Origin: Pseudomonas sp. B28(2017)
GTDB lineage: Bacteria; Pseudomonadota; Gammaproteobacteria; Pseudomonadales; Pseudomonadaceae
Direction of reading: 5' to 3'
Length of the DNA: 64,000 nt
Assembly: GCF_002113025.1 (NCBI RefSeq)
Contig: NZ_NEJH01000011.1
Span: 1 to 64,000 of the forward strand
Shown here in pieces: positions 1 to 7,659 of the stretch. Position 1 is the stretch's first letter; every line of letters starts with the position of its first letter. The notes under the pieces were generated by a model that did not search any database, was not told where the DNA came from, and saw nothing but the letters and a program-made list of their open reading frames with translations. Made by a program: the position numbers and the translations under genes.

Positions 1-23
1 CTGCCGAGCCTGTAAGGCCCCTC

Positions 24-168
24 CTGTAGGAGCGAGCCTGCTCGCGAAAAACGCCTGGGCAACGCGGGCATTCAGGCAGGGCGCGTTATCGTTGACGACT
101 ATCGCGAGCGGGCTCGCTCCTGCAGTGGATTGTGTAAACCCTGTGGGAGCGGGCTTGCCCGCGATAGA
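24..168. repeat. REP/BIME cluster (three REP units)
   Basis: Three REP palindromes of the GGAGCGAGCCTGCTCGCG type lie at about 24-50, 102-126 and 141-168. The first two are in opposite orientation, separated by a spacer containing 'gcgcgttatcgttgacg'. The same spacer recurs in other paired elements of this window (31459, 48066, 54571), which marks one BIME class. The third unit is a 'gggcttgcccgcg' variant. Confidence 0.9.
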
Positions 169-181
169 TTTTGCGTCGGAC

Positions 182-194
182 AAGAATAAATAAG
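182..194 (+). promoter_or_regulatory. Candidate Crc/Hfq A-rich target at the permease start
   Basis: The sequence AAGAATAAATAAG fits the AAnAAnAA catabolite-activity motif bound by Hfq/Crc in Pseudomonas. It directly abuts the Shine-Dalgarno of the amino-acid permease starting at 203. Position and sequence are seen; repression by Crc is inferred. Confidence 0.45.
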
Positions 195-202
195 GACGAG
201 AA

Positions 203-1612
203 ATGCAACAGCCAGCGAAAGGTTTGAAACGAGGGCTCTCAGCCCGACATATTCGCTTCATGGCACTGGGGTCGGCGATCGGCACCGGGCTGTTCTACGG
301 TTCTGCCTCGGCCATTCAAATGGCCGGCCCGGCGGTCCTGCTCGCTTACCTGATTGGTGGCGCGGCGGTGTTCATGGTCATGCGCGCCCTCGGTGAGATG
401 GCGGTGCACAACCCGGTGGCCGGCTCGTTCGGCCAGTATGCCAGCACCTATCTGGGGCCGATGGCAGGCTTCATCCTCGGCTGGACCTACGCGTTTGAAA
501 TGGTCATCGTCGGTATGGCCGACGTGACGGCGTTCGGCATTTACATGGGGTTCTGGTTCCCGGAGGTCTCCCGCTGGATCTGGGTGCTGGGCATCGTCTC
601 GGTGGTCGGCGGCCTGAACCTGTGCAACGTCAAAGTCTTCGGTGAAATGGAGTTCTGGCTGTCGTTGCTCAAGGTCGCGGCCATCGTCGCGATGATCCTG
701 GGCGGCTTCGGCATCATGCTGTTTGGCATCAGCAGTGCGCCAGGTACCCAGGCGACGGATATCAGCAACCTCTGGACCCAGGGCGGCTTCATGCCCAATG
801 GCGTGGGCGGTCTGATCGCCTCGTTTGCGGTGGTGATGTTTGCCTTTGGTGGCATTGAAATCATCGGTGTTACCGCCGGTGAAGCCAAGGATCCGCAACA
901 TGTGCTGCCAAGAGCAATCAATGCCGTGCCGTTGCGTATTCTGCTGTTCTACGTGTTGACGATGCTGGTGCTGATGTCGATCTTTCCATGGCAGCAGATC
1001 GGCAGCCAGGGCAGCCCGTTCGTACAGATTTTCGACAACCTGGGCATCAGTTCGGCGGCCACTATCCTCAACATCGTGGTGATCTCGGCGGCAGTGTCGG
1101 CCATCAACAGTGACATCTTCGGTGCGGGTCGCATGATGTATGGCCTGGCTCAGCAAGGGCACGCCCCGAAAGGCTTCGCCCGATTGTCGCGCAATGGCGT
1201 ACCGTGGCTGACGGTCGTTGTGATGAGCTGTGCGCTGTTGCTGGGCGTGTTGCTGAACTACCTGATCCCGGAAAACGTCTTTCTGCTGATCGCCTCCATC
1301 GCGACCTTTGCCACGGTGTGGGTCTGGCTGATGATTCTGTTGACTCAGGTGGCCATGCGTCGCTCCATGAGTGCCGAGCAGGTTGCGCAACTGAAATTCC
1401 CGGTGCCGTTCTGGCCCTATGCGCCGATGGCGGCGATTGCCTTCATGCTGTTCGTCTTCGGTGTGCTGGGCTATTTCCCGGACACACAGGCTGCGTTGAT
1501 CGTCGGCGTGGTCTGGATCGTGTTGCTGGTGCTGGCCTACCTGACGTGGGTTAAACCGATGGCAGGACAGGCGGCCCTCATTACCAACGATCAGCCTCTC
1601 TCTCAGCGTTAA
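203..1612 (+). CDS. APC-family amino-acid permease (ProY/GabP/AnsP-like)
   Basis: A 469-residue inner-membrane amino-acid:proton symporter of the APC superfamily. The protein is almost wholly hydrophobic with about twelve membrane segments. The N-terminal motif 'ALGSAIGTGLFYGSASAI' is the family's substrate-backbone binding loop in TM1, followed by the conserved 'GEMAV' and a 'GGIEIIG' stretch in TM6. The start is supported by AAGGACGAG nine bases upstream. Similarity is greatest to proline/aromatic/GABA-type permeases of Pseudomonas; the substrate cannot be read from sequence. It is monocistronic, with a REP cluster upstream and a strong palindromic terminator downstream. An A-rich Crc-type motif lies at its ribosome-binding site. 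Confidence 0.9.
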   Translation: MQQPAKGLKRGLSARHIRFMALGSAIGTGLFYGSASAIQMAGPAVLLAYLIGGAAVFMVMRALGEMAVHNPVAGSFGQYASTYLGPMAGFILGWTYAFEMVIVGMADVTAFGIYMGFWFPEVSRWIWVLGIVSVVGGLNLCNVKVFGEMEFWLSLLKVAAIVAMILGGFGIMLFGISSAPGTQATDISNLWTQGGFMPNGVGGLIASFAVVMFAFGGIEIIGVTAGEAKDPQHVLPRAINAVPLRILLFYVLTMLVLMSIFPWQQIGSQGSPFVQIFDNLGISSAATILNIVVISAAVSAINSDIFGAGRMMYGLAQQGHAPKGFARLSRNGVPWLTVVVMSCALLLGVLLNYLIPENVFLLIASIATFATVWVWLMILLTQVAMRRSMSAEQVAQLKFPVPFWPYAPMAAIAFMLFVFGVLGYFPDTQAALIVGVVWIVLLVLAYLTWVKPMAGQAALITNDQPLSQR

Positions 1613-1635
1613 TCTGATTTGAGTGAGCTACGAGA

Positions 1636-1673
1636 GAAACTGGCCGGCTGACAATTGTCAGCCGGCCAGTTTC
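1636..1673. terminator. Bidirectional terminator, perfect 19-bp arms
   Basis: Perfect inverted repeat with 19-base arms and no spacer (GAAACTGGCCGGCTGACAA and its complement), between the convergent permease and RpiR-type regulator. The arm ends give short A and T runs on both sides, so it can serve both genes. Confidence 0.8.
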
Positions 1674-1704
1674 GCTTTCAAGGCATCACCAAACGATAAC
1701 GGCG

Positions 1705-2613
1705 TCACTTTTTCGCTGATTTACCGCTGGTTGGGATGTGCAGGTACGACATCACGCTTTCTGTCAGTTCGGTCGCCAGTTTGACCGCCTCTTTGTTGCG
1801 CGCCATCACGCCGGCAACCAACCCTTCGATCAGGGCAAGCATTGCGATGTTGGAACTGGTCAACACCGGATGATCGCAAGGCGCAAACAGCACGTGCTCG
1901 GCAATGCCGGTAAGCGGCGAGGCGGGCGAGTCGGTAATTGCCAGCACCGATGCGCCACGTTCATTGGCGAAGCGTGCCAGTTGCAGGGTGTCGAGGGAGT
2001 AGCGCGGCAGGGAGATCGCCAGCAATACGTCCTGATCAGTGATCGCGGCCAGTCGGTACGCGGCATTTTCGTTGCCGCCTTCCATGCTGATAGCGGTGGC
2101 GTCGGCGCAGAAGGGCATCAGGGTCGAGGCGGCGAGGCCGGCGAAGTAGACACTGTTGCCGAACCCCAGGATATAAATCTTGCGTGCGGTGGTCAGGCGA
2201 GTGACGAACGCTTCAAAGGTGTCGGCGTGGTTATTGGTCGACGCCGTGGCGAGGTTGCTGCTGGCGCTCTGGATTTGTTCATGCAGGCCGAACGCGCCGC
2301 CCGGACGATGGGCCAGTTCGTTGCGTAGCTTGTCGACCGGCGACACCATCTGCTGCAACGTTGCGACCAGTTCGGTCTTCATGCCGGTGTAGCCACCGAG
2401 GTCCAACGCCTTGGCCAAACGGTTGACGGCGGCGGGTGAGGTAGACGTTTCGTGAGCCATTTCCTCGATGGTCAGCGTCGCGGCTTTCAACGGGTGGCGC
2501 AGGATAAAATCCGCGACCTTTCGCAGTGACGGTGGTAGCTCGGAAACGATTTCCGTCAGTTTGCGCATGACCGGCGCGGCGTAGACCGTGGTGTCTCTGG
2601 ATGGGGTTGGCAT
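1705..2613 (-). CDS. RpiR/MurR-family regulator with SIS domain
   Basis: A 302-residue transcription factor. Residues about 15-90 form the RpiR-type helix-turn-helix ('TIEEMAHETSTSPAAVNRLAKAL'-like region), and residues about 120-270 form a SIS phosphosugar-binding fold with the 'ILGFGNSVYFAG' segment. RpiR proteins usually sense sugar phosphates, but several control amino-acid uptake. Here it follows the ATPase gene of an amino-acid ABC operon on the same strand, 126 bases downstream, so it probably regulates that operon. The ATG at 2613 is used; a second in-frame ATG at 2571 would shorten it by 14 residues, and neither has a strong ribosome-binding site. Confidence 0.85.
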   Translation of the reverse strand: MPTPSRDTTVYAAPVMRKLTEIVSELPPSLRKVADFILRHPLKAATLTIEEMAHETSTSPAAVNRLAKALDLGGYTGMKTELVATLQQMVSPVDKLRNELAHRPGGAFGLHEQIQSASSNLATASTNNHADTFEAFVTRLTTARKIYILGFGNSVYFAGLAASTLMPFCADATAISMEGGNENAAYRLAAITDQDVLLAISLPRYSLDTLQLARFANERGASVLAITDSPASPLTGIAEHVLFAPCDHPVLTSSNIAMLALIEGLVAGVMARNKEAVKLATELTESVMSYLHIPTSGKSAKK

Positions 2614-2739
2614 ATCCGGCTCAACAGTTCCTGAAGGTGGGAGAAGGGCTGTGCCTGATGCCCCGACAAGGTTGGCTGGAGTGTATCTGAAGCCAACCCG
2701 GTCAGGGCAGCGCAGCGCAATCGATCGCCGAGCAGCAGA

Positions 2740-3504
2740 CTACTTCAGGCTCCCGGCCAGAAACTGCTGAAGTCGCTCGGACTGAGGATTGACCAGCACT
2801 TCACGCGGGTCGCCGCGCTCTTCGACCAGGCCCTTGTGCAGAAACACCAGTTGGTTGGAGACCTCTCGGGCAAACCCCATTTCGTGGGTCACGACCACCA
2901 TGGTGCGACCTTCCACAGCCAGATCCTGCATGACTTTGAGCACTTCACCCACCAGTTCGGGGTCGAGGGCCGAGGTTGGTTCGTCGAACAACATTACCTC
3001 CGGCTCCATCGCCAGTGCGCGGGCAATCGCCACGCGCTGCTGTTCGCCACCCGACATATGGGCTGGCCAAGCATCCTTGCGGTGCGCCACACCGACTTTG
3101 TTCAGGTAGTGCTCAGCCTTTTCCCGAGCCTCTTTCTTGCCCAGGCCCAGCACATGTACCGGGGCCTCCATGACATTTTCCAGCGCACTCATGTGCGACC
3201 ACAGGTTGAAGTGCTGGAACACCATCGACAGGCGTGAACGCATGCGTTGCAACTGCCCGGGTTCGGCAGCCTTGAGCCCGCCAAGTTTGTTGGCCACAAG
3301 TTTGAGCGGTTCGCCGTTGAGCACAATGTTGCCGGCGTTGGGCTGCTCCAGCAGGTTGATGCAGCGCAGGAAGGTGCTTTTGCCCGAGCCACTGGAGCCG
3401 ATGATGCTGATCACATCGCCGGCCTGGGCTTGCAGGGATATGCCCTTGAGTACCTGGTGGTCGCCGTAGCTTTTGTGCAGGTCCTGAATTTCAAGTTTGT
3501 ACAT
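2740..3504 (-). CDS. Polar amino-acid ABC transporter ATPase (HisP-like)
   Basis: A 254-residue cytoplasmic ATPase that energises uptake of a polar or basic amino acid. Walker A is GSSGSGKST (residues 36-44), the signature is 'MSGGEQQRVAIARAL', Walker B with the catalytic Glu is 'VMLFDEPTSALDPE', and the switch His is in 'VVVTHEMGFA'. Length and motif order match HisP/ArtP/AotP. It is the last transporter gene of a minus-strand operon (binding protein, two permeases, M14 deacylase, ATPase). It is closely related to the ATPase at 14290, with an identical C-terminal 'SERLQQFLAGSLK'. Confidence 0.93.
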   Translation of the reverse strand: MYKLEIQDLHKSYGDHQVLKGISLQAQAGDVISIIGSSGSGKSTFLRCINLLEQPNAGNIVLNGEPLKLVANKLGGLKAAEPGQLQRMRSRLSMVFQHFNLWSHMSALENVMEAPVHVLGLGKKEAREKAEHYLNKVGVAHRKDAWPAHMSGGEQQRVAIARALAMEPEVMLFDEPTSALDPELVGEVLKVMQDLAVEGRTMVVVTHEMGFAREVSNQLVFLHKGLVEERGDPREVLVNPQSERLQQFLAGSLK

Positions 3505-3522
3505 GGTTTGAACTCTCTGGCA

Positions 3523-4635
3523 TCAGTCGCTGAGCAAGCGGCCTTGGCGAATAGGGGTGAAGCCTGCGACTTTGGCCAGCCACAGACCGGGCTGGGCAAA
3601 ACGCAGACGTTCGCGGGCGTAGAGGATGCCGTCGGTGCTGGCGCGCACTACGCTATGACGGTCGTTCAGCGGGTCAATGACTTCGAACAGTGGATCGCCG
3701 ACCTTGACTCGAGCTCCCAGCGGTTGCAGAAAACTCACCACCCCCGGATGCGGTGCACACGCGTATTGCGCCCCGGCGAAGGGCATCGCTTCGCAGCCAT
3801 TCGGCGGGGCCGCCGGCCATTCACCGCTGATCAGGCCTTGCTCTGCGAGGTAACCGAGAATGGCCTGAGCGCTGTCGATGCATTGCTCGCGTTCGGTGTC
3901 CGCCATGCCTCGCAACTCGATGGTGGTGGCCGTGCACGACAGCGGGATATTGGCTTCAGGGAAGAGTTCGGCCAGGCGTAACCAGGGAATCGCGCAGGCT
4001 TCGTCGAAGGCACTGCCGCCCGCACCTTCGGCCAACAGCGTAACCCCGGCGCCTAGGCGCGCAGCCAGTGACTGCAAGCGTGGCCAGTGTTGGGGCATCG
4101 CGTACAACAACATGATCGATTCGAAATCGCAGTGCAGGTCCAGCACTACATCGGCGTCGCAGGCATGCTGCAGTAGCACGCGGAGCAGGCCGTCCAGCTC
4201 CGAGGCCGGTGGCGGCATGTCGGCGAGCGCATCGGCCATGGCACTGCGGATCAGTGCGACGTTGGCGTCGGCGTCATTTCCCAGTCGACCTTCCAGCAAC
4301 GGTGCGACGGCTTCGGCCAGCTCCGGGAAGTCGCGGTTGAAGTTCTTGCCGCTGGAGAACTCGAAGCGACCTTGGTGAGTGGCCTGGAACATCTGGCCGA
4401 TACCGATCGGGTTGGCCATCGGTACCAATTCGACGACCCCTGTCAGGCGGCCTTGTGCTTCCAGTTCAAGCAGGCGGCGCTTGAGTTCGACGGCGACACG
4501 CATCCCCGGCAACTCGTCGGCATGCAAGGAGGCCTGGATGTATGCCTTGCGTGGCCCGCTGCCAAAACGAAACAGCGACAGCGTTCGTTCAGTGCCCGAA
4601 GCACTCCACGGCAGCAGGTATTGAATGTGTTCCAT
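3523..4635 (-). CDS. M14-type deacylase (succinylglutamate desuccinylase/aspartoacylase family)
   Basis: A 370-residue zinc hydrolase of the AstE/AspA family, which removes acyl groups from N-acyl amino acids. The expected zinc ligands are visible as H38 and E41 in 'SLHADELPG' and H168 in 'VVLDLHCDFES', with a probable catalytic Glu at E240 in 'TTIELRG'. A C-terminal beta-rich, biotinyl-like region ('GDPLFEVIDPL') is typical of the longer family members. The ATG is preceded by AAGGAG. It lies inside an amino-acid ABC operon, 10 bases after a permease and 18 before the ATPase. It therefore probably deacylates, or trims, the imported compound in the cytoplasm. The true substrate is unknown. Confidence 0.85.
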   Translation of the reverse strand: MEHIQYLLPWSASGTERTLSLFRFGSGPRKAYIQASLHADELPGMRVAVELKRRLLELEAQGRLTGVVELVPMANPIGIGQMFQATHQGRFEFSSGKNFNRDFPELAEAVAPLLEGRLGNDADANVALIRSAMADALADMPPPASELDGLLRVLLQHACDADVVLDLHCDFESIMLLYAMPQHWPRLQSLAARLGAGVTLLAEGAGGSAFDEACAIPWLRLAELFPEANIPLSCTATTIELRGMADTEREQCIDSAQAILGYLAEQGLISGEWPAAPPNGCEAMPFAGAQYACAPHPGVVSFLQPLGARVKVGDPLFEVIDPLNDRHSVVRASTDGILYARERLRFAQPGLWLAKVAGFTPIRQGRLLSD

Positions 4636-4644
4636 ATCAGCTCC

Positions 4645-5343
4645 TTAATGCTTGCGCGGTGCCAGATACGCCAGCCAGTGGCGCTCGGCCAGCTTGAACA
4701 GACGCACCAGAATGAAGGTCAGGGCGAGGTAGATGAGGCCGGCGGTGATGAACGCCTCGAACGGCAGATAGAACCGTGAACTGACCGTGCGTGCCGCGCC
4801 GGTGATATCCACGAGCGTGACGATGGAGGCCAGGCTGGTGGTTTGCAGCATCATCAGCACCTCGTTGCTGTACTGCGGCAATGCGCGGCGCAAGGCCGAC
4901 GGCAAGAGAATGCGGCGATACAGGGTCAGGCGGGACATGCCCATGGCCCTGGCGGCTTCGATCTCGCCATGGGCGGTGGCTTTCAGACTGCCGGCCAGCA
5001 GCTCTGCGCTATAGGCACTGGTGTTGATTGCGAAGGCCAGGCAGGCGCAAAAGGTGGCGCTGGAGAGGTAAGGCCAGAGCACGCTTTGGCGCACGGCTTC
5101 AAACTGCGCCAGGCCGTAATAGATCAGGAACAATTGCACCAGCATCGGCGTGCCACGAATCACATAGGTATAGAGCCAGGCCGGGAAATTGATCAGCGGC
5201 GATCGTGACACCCGCATCAGCGCCAGTGGAATCGCCAGGACCAGGCCCAGGGCCAGGGAAATGAGCAGGACCTTGAGGGTCAACAAGGCGCCATTGAAGT
5301 ACAGCGGTAGGTTTTCCCAGATCAGGTTGTAGTCGAGAATCAT
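4645..5343 (-). CDS. Amino-acid ABC transporter permease (HisM-like)
   Basis: A 232-residue inner-membrane permease of the HisMQ family with about five membrane helices. The cytoplasmic EAA loop that docks the ATPase is clear ('GEIEAARAMGMSRLTLYRRI'). Start ATG at 5343. It lies 13 bases downstream of the partner permease and 9 bases upstream of the deacylase gene, so translation is probably coupled. It forms a heterodimeric channel with the product of 5357-6046. The permease at 13556-14269 is its paralogue in the second cluster. Confidence 0.92.
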   Translation of the reverse strand: MILDYNLIWENLPLYFNGALLTLKVLLISLALGLVLAIPLALMRVSRSPLINFPAWLYTYVIRGTPMLVQLFLIYYGLAQFEAVRQSVLWPYLSSATFCACLAFAINTSAYSAELLAGSLKATAHGEIEAARAMGMSRLTLYRRILLPSALRRALPQYSNEVLMMLQTTSLASIVTLVDITGAARTVSSRFYLPFEAFITAGLIYLALTFILVRLFKLAERHWLAYLAPRKH

Positions 5344-5356
5344 GGGCGGGTTCCCC

Positions 5357-6046
5357 TCACAATTCGGCGGCTTTGATGCCGACCGAGTAGTGTTTTTCCA
5401 GATAGCGCAGCACCAGCAAGGACAGGCTGGTGAGCATCAGATACAGCGCTGCCACGGCGAGGAAAAACGTGAACGGCTCGTGTGTGGCATCTGCTGCGTT
5501 CTTGGCTTTGAACATCATGTCCTGCAAGCCGATCACCGAGATCAGCGCGGTGGATTTGGTCAGTACCAGCCAATTGTTGGTGAACCCGGGAATGGCGAAA
5601 CGAATCATCTGCGGTACCAGAATTCGCCAGAACACCTGCGCCCCGCTCATGCCATAGGCCAGGCCGGCTTCGGCCTGACCTTTGGGGATCGCCATGAACG
5701 CGCCGCGAAAGGTTTCCGAGAGATAGGCGCCAAAAATGAAGCCCATGGTGCAGATGCCGGCGATAAAGGGGTTGATGTCGATATAGCGGGTGTAACCGAG
5801 CACCAGGGCGATGCGGTTCACCAGGTCCTGGCCGCCGTAAAAGATCAGCAGGATCAGCACCAGGTCTGGAATGCCGCGTATCAGGGTGGTGTAGCTTTCC
5901 CCGAGCATGGCCAGCCATTTGAGTGGCGACAATCGGAAGGCCGCACCGATCAGCCCCAGGGCAATCGCCAGGGACATGGAGGTCAAGGCCAGGTTTATGG
6001 TCAGCCAGGCGCCATCGAGAATGCTCGATCCGTAGCCGTGAAGCAT
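5357..6046 (-). CDS. Amino-acid ABC transporter permease (HisQ-like)
   Basis: A 229-residue inner-membrane permease of the HisMQ family, with hydrophobic helices and the EAA docking loop ('GQAEAGLAYGMSGAQVFWRI'). The reading frame is open for 14 more codons upstream to a TTG. The ATG at 6046 is preferred because GAGGAA sits seven bases before it and 'MLHGYGSSILDGAW' matches the usual HisQ N-terminus. It is second in the operon, after the binding protein. The family fold is certain; the substrate is not. Confidence 0.9.
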   Translation of the reverse strand: MLHGYGSSILDGAWLTINLALTSMSLAIALGLIGAAFRLSPLKWLAMLGESYTTLIRGIPDLVLILLIFYGGQDLVNRIALVLGYTRYIDINPFIAGICTMGFIFGAYLSETFRGAFMAIPKGQAEAGLAYGMSGAQVFWRILVPQMIRFAIPGFTNNWLVLTKSTALISVIGLQDMMFKAKNAADATHEPFTFFLAVAALYLMLTSLSLLVLRYLEKHYSVGIKAAEL

Positions 6047-6137
6047 GATGAAGTTCCTCAAGCGAGCGCCGCAAGGCGCGCAAGACAAGCCCGAATCGGC
6101 GCCTGCAATGAGCTGGCACCGGGGCTGTGGGTAAGGC

Positions 6138-6914
6138 TTACTCGCCGTAGATATTGAACGCGAAGTACTTGGCCATCACTTGCTGGTACTTGCCGTTGGC
6201 GCGGATGGCGTCAATCGCCGCACTCAGGCGCGCAACGTTGGCGGTGTCACCTTTGCGCACGGCGATCCCGGCGCCCCTGCCGAAGTATTTCGGGTCGTTG
6301 ATGTCCGGCCCGGTCAACGCAAAACCCTGGCCGGCCGCAGTCTTGATAAAGCTTTCGTCGGTGTTGACGATGTCGGCGAGGGTGGCGTCCAGCCGACCCG
6401 ACGCGAGATCGAGGAAGGCTTCATTTTGTGAGGAGTAGCGCACCACGACAACGCCGGCTTTTTCCAGTTGCTCGCTGGCAAAACGATCGTAGGTCGAGGA
6501 GCGTTGCACGCCGAGTTTCTTGCCCTTGAGGTCCACCAAAGGGTCATTGATCACGTTGCCGGCCTTCATCGCGAACTTGCCCGGTGTGTGGTAGTACTTT
6601 TTGCTGAAGTCCACGGACTTCATCCGGTCTTCGGTGATCGACATCGACGACAGCACGGCATCGATCTTGCGCACCTTGAGCGACGGGATCATGCCGTCGA
6701 ATTCCTGAATGACCCACTCGCATTTGACCTTCATTTCTTCGCACAAGGCGTTGCCGATGTCGTAATCGAACCCGCTGACGTTGCCCTCCGGCGTCTTGAA
6801 GGAGAAGGGCGGGTAGGCGGCTTCGATACCGATACGCAGGCTGTCTTCGTCGGCATGTGCCAGGAAGCTGAAAGCGCACAGCGCCAGAGCACCTAGAAGT
6901 TCTGTCTTGTTCAT
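6138..6914 (-). CDS. Periplasmic amino-acid binding protein (family 3)
   Basis: A 258-residue solute-binding protein with a Sec signal peptide (MNKTELLGALALCAFSFLAHA, cleavage about residue 21). Family-3 hallmarks are 'RIGIEAAYPPFSFKTPEG', 'GFDYDIGNALCEEM', 'WDGMIPSL'-like 'FDGMIPSLKVRKIDAV' and 'SMSITEDRMKSVDFS'. The open frame runs 62 codons further upstream, but that stretch is AT-rich intergenic DNA. The ATG at 6914 has AAGGAG eight bases before it and begins the signal peptide. It is the first gene of the operon and recruits the amino acid for the two permeases. Close paralogue of 11995-12783 (lysine/arginine/ornithine or octopine-type binding proteins). Confidence 0.92.
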   Translation of the reverse strand: MNKTELLGALALCAFSFLAHADEDSLRIGIEAAYPPFSFKTPEGNVSGFDYDIGNALCEEMKVKCEWVIQEFDGMIPSLKVRKIDAVLSSMSITEDRMKSVDFSKKYYHTPGKFAMKAGNVINDPLVDLKGKKLGVQRSSTYDRFASEQLEKAGVVVVRYSSQNEAFLDLASGRLDATLADIVNTDESFIKTAAGQGFALTGPDINDPKYFGRGAGIAVRKGDTANVARLSAAIDAIRANGKYQQVMAKYFAFNIYGE

Positions 6915-7659
6915 ATTGTTGACTCCTTGGAGGGCATTGGGGGGAAACGGGTGCCCGCCATCCGGGTTGGCGCGGTGGATCAGTTCTGTGATCGGCGGGA
7001 CTATAAATGACACAATAAAAATCAATATGCAATAAAATGAAAAAAAACATATCAGAGTCGGATGTGACAAAGCGCAACGACACCTGGCCGGTGCGGGCAC
7101 TTCAGCACACGACGAAAGCGTCGGTCATACTGTGGTCGGCATCTTCCAGCCAGCAAGGTATTGCGCGACGCAGCATCAGTCATTCCCTCGGAGCAACGAG
7201 GCCATGCTCGGCGATCAACCCACGAATCTGATTACCTTTGGCCGTCGGCAGTACGATTAAGCCGGCCCGGATGCGATAGTTCGCGTTCCTGTAGCTGCTG
7301 CGCCCAATGGTGCGCACCGCCACAACCTTCCATGTCGGTTCACAGCCGGGTTCGATCCCTTCCAGTACCGTTTGAAGCCTGCGATCGTGCGACAAACACT
7401 GACGCCAGACTGGCCAGGATAGCGAGGTGAGGGGGAGTCAATGCCATTGCCATTGCCATTGGCTGGGGATTCAGCGGTCGGCAATCGACTCCGTCAGGCA
7501 TAAATTTTTTACGCATTTTTTACGGTAGCTGTTTTTGTTCGCAACGATACTGGCTGCGATTTTTTATCGTCCATGCGCCCGTACCTCCAATGCCCCTGGC
7601 AAATCGTATTGCCCAAGGATGGCGTGCAGTTCCTTCCCGTAGTTTGAGAGAAACGTCCC
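6915..7659. other. Gene-free region between two transporter loci
   Basis: No convincing gene in 745 bases. The part next to the binding-protein gene (6990-7060) is AT-rich and should hold its promoter; the octamer CAATAAAA occurs at 7013 and 7030, a possible direct-repeat operator. A minus-strand frame (about 7180-7395, 71 codons from a TTG) encodes a basic peptide with no recognised family and no ribosome-binding site, and could be a gene remnant. CCATTG is repeated three times near 7441-7460. The 160 bases before kup are AT-rich with T runs. Confidence 0.5.

Noticed and set aside
7180..7395. 71-codon minus-strand ORF as a gene
   Set aside because: Starts at TTG without a ribosome-binding site and has no recognised family; kept only as a possible remnant.
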